Notes under the pieces: model-generated
Databases searched by the model: none
Told to the model about the DNA's origin: nothing
What the model saw: only the letters and a program-made list of their open reading frames with translations
In this document: one piece after another, positions 62,820 to 64,000 of the stretch
How positions within the stretch are numbered: position 1 is the stretch's first letter
Layout: the number at the start of each line of letters is the position of its first letter
NCBI RefSeq assembly: GCF_044923475.1
Contig: NZ_CP137338.1
Span: forward strand, 2,170,001-2,234,000
Source of the DNA: JAAURS01 sp044923475
Lineage (GTDB): Bacteria; Cyanobacteriota; Cyanobacteriia; Thermosynechococcales; Thermosynechococcaceae
Reading direction: 5' to 3'
DNA: 64,000 nt
Program-made: the position numbers and the translations under genes

Positions 62820-64000
62820 ATGCGGGTTACGATTTGCGGTCATGCAGCTTTATATGTTGAAACCAGCCAACACCGCATTCTGATCGATCCCTGCTTTAGT
62901 AATACGATATTGGATGGGGTCTTGCGCTACAATCCCCCCCGCCACTTTCGCCTCGATCGGATGCTCCCTCCCACCCTTCTGGTGGTTACCCACGGGCATT
63001 TCGATCACTGGCATCCCGATTCTTTGAAACAGTTGCCGAAGGATATTCCGGTCCTGACGGCCCCAGAACCCCATCTGGTCGAGCAACTTCAAGCCCTGGG
63101 ATTTGCTAGCGTAACGACCTGTCACCCTTGGGAATGTTTAGAGTGGGGAACCACTCGGCTGTTGACGACCCCCTCCGACCACGATGAGCCAGAATTCGGC
63201 CTCGTGGTTCGAGATGAAACGGGAACCTTTTGGCACATGGCGGACGCTGAGGTGACGCCCGATATCAGCCAGCAAGTGCTGCAACAAATGGGGAAAATCG
63301 ACCTCATCTCCGTGAAATATCAGCCTGTGGTGCGTGCCAGCATGGGATATCAGCGCAATCGAGGGGCTGCCTTCGATAAAGTAGAAGTCCTCGCGTGGCT
63401 GGAGACCGCCTGCGCCTGCCGTCCGGCAATGGTATTCCCCTACGCCTCTGGACTCAGCTTTCAAGGGCGGCACGCCTGGTTTAACCGCTATGCATTTCCC
63501 CTAGCCCCCGAAGAGGTGACGCGACTGTTGCAAAAGCGTCTGGGAGGGTCGGAGCGCGCCATTACAGTTTTACCGGGGGATGCGATCGCCCTCCAGCCCG
63601 ATCGATCCCCCCAGCACCAACCCCAAGCATCGCCCTTTGTTCGAGCAGCGGAGACCGATCCTGTCTGCTGGGAGCCAGTCGATCTCCAAACCCTGGCTGG
63701 GCTGACCCGTGGAGAGGATAGTTTCATCCTTCAGCAGCAGTTGGAGGCCTTCTTTCAAACGACGTTTCAGCCGTGGTTGACCCAACAGATGCAGTCGAGG
63801 GACAGCGGCTGGCAATGGCTTCGATGCTATGAAGTCGTAGTGCAATGGGTCGTCCATACGGCACCCGACTGCCGTCTCGCCTATTGGATCGATTTTCGCA
63901 CCGATCGCCTGACAGCAACGCTGGGGGAACACCCAGAAGCAAACTTCTTTACCCACTTTTCGGGGCAAGGATTGTTCGAGGTCTTGAATGGCGATCGCCC
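62820..64000 (+). CDS. Metallo-beta-lactamase-fold hydrolase, partial (runs off the edge)
   Basis: At least 393 residues from the ATG at 62820; no stop before the window ends. The N-terminus has the beta-lactamase-fold pattern: ICGHAALYVETSQHRILIDP and the metal motif HxHxDH in VVTHGHFDHWH, then THCHPW-type and SDHDEPEFG segments. This resembles the UlaG/CMAH-like branch. The C-terminal part (after about residue 270) is a separate, less clear domain. It is divergent from the halogenase fusion with 241 bases between starts, so it may belong to the same cluster. Confidence 0.8.
   Translation, partial: MRVTICGHAALYVETSQHRILIDPCFSNTILDGVLRYNPPRHFRLDRMLPPTLLVVTHGHFDHWHPDSLKQLPKDIPVLTAPEPHLVEQLQALGFASVTTCHPWECLEWGTTRLLTTPSDHDEPEFGLVVRDETGTFWHMADAEVTPDISQQVLQQMGKIDLISVKYQPVVRASMGYQRNRGAAFDKVEVLAWLETACACRPAMVFPYASGLSFQGRHAWFNRYAFPLAPEEVTRLLQKRLGGSERAITVLPGDAIALQPDRSPQHQPQASPFVRAAETDPVCWEPVDLQTLAGLTRGEDSFILQQQLEAFFQTTFQPWLTQQMQSRDSGWQWLRCYEVVVQWVVHTAPDCRLAYWIDFRTDRLTATLGEHPEANFFTHFSGQGLFEVLNGDR

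Overview
This 64 kb window comes from a cyanobacterial chromosome. The basis is the very frequent HIP1-type octamer GCGATCGC, several cyanobacterial families (DUF2949, DUF928, CHASE2 kinase with CHAT/TPR proteins, Ser/Thr kinases of the cyanobacterial type) and a Nif11-leader RiPP cluster. No rRNA, tRNA or CRISPR array was seen. The species cannot be named from the sequence.

Layout. 0-10.4 kb: phosphoglucomutase (pgm), a complete IS200/IS605 element with divergent tnpA/tnpB, a short-chain dehydrogenase gene split by an IS256-family element (8-bp target duplication), a TetR regulator divergent from an amidase whose catalytic serine is replaced by alanine, then DUF1993 and DUF3095 proteins. 10.4-16.5 kb: a decay zone in which small intact genes alternate with broken ones (thioredoxin-reductase-like, IS1 transposase, RecB-like nuclease, YdcF-like, sugar epimerase). 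16.5-22.3 kb: a CBM20-SGNH-DUF1796 fusion protein convergent with an acyl-CoA synthetase, followed by nested mobile DNA: an IS3 remnant hit by a second IS256 copy, itself hit by a 168-bp MITE-like element. 22.4-33.6 kb: a Ser/Thr kinase, then a type I secretion cassette (HlyD-type adaptor, ABC exporter with a cysteine-less C39-like domain) around a 914-residue subtilase/pretoxin/LysM/C-terminal toxin protein, and a broken HtrA-like protease. 33.7-43.4 kb: one leftward block of response regulator, CHASE2 histidine kinase, DUF928 protein and TPR proteins, two of them ending in CHAT (caspase-like) domains with nearly identical DNA.

43.7-64 kb is the most interesting part: a RiPP (ribosomal peptide) gene cluster. 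The leftward arm encodes a JmjC/cupin oxygenase, a Nif11-type precursor whose core ends in Met-Cys-Cys-Trp, a YcaO enzyme and its TfuA partner. The rightward arm encodes a stand-alone lantibiotic-dehydratase C-terminal (thiopeptide-type) enzyme, a flavin-dependent tryptophan halogenase, a cyclic-nucleotide-binding protein and three NHLP-type export proteins (adaptor, C39 peptidase/ABC, second ABC), then a Ser/Thr kinase. Facing back is a 908-residue fusion of a leader-binding/ThiF-like TOMM domain with a second halogenase, and a truncated metallo-beta-lactamase-fold protein runs off the right edge. The simplest reading is a peptide that is leader-guided, modified on Cys by YcaO/TfuA, halogenated on its only core Trp, hydroxylated, cleaved after Gly-Gly and exported. 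This combination, above all the leader-binding/halogenase fusion, is the best candidate here for an undescribed system.
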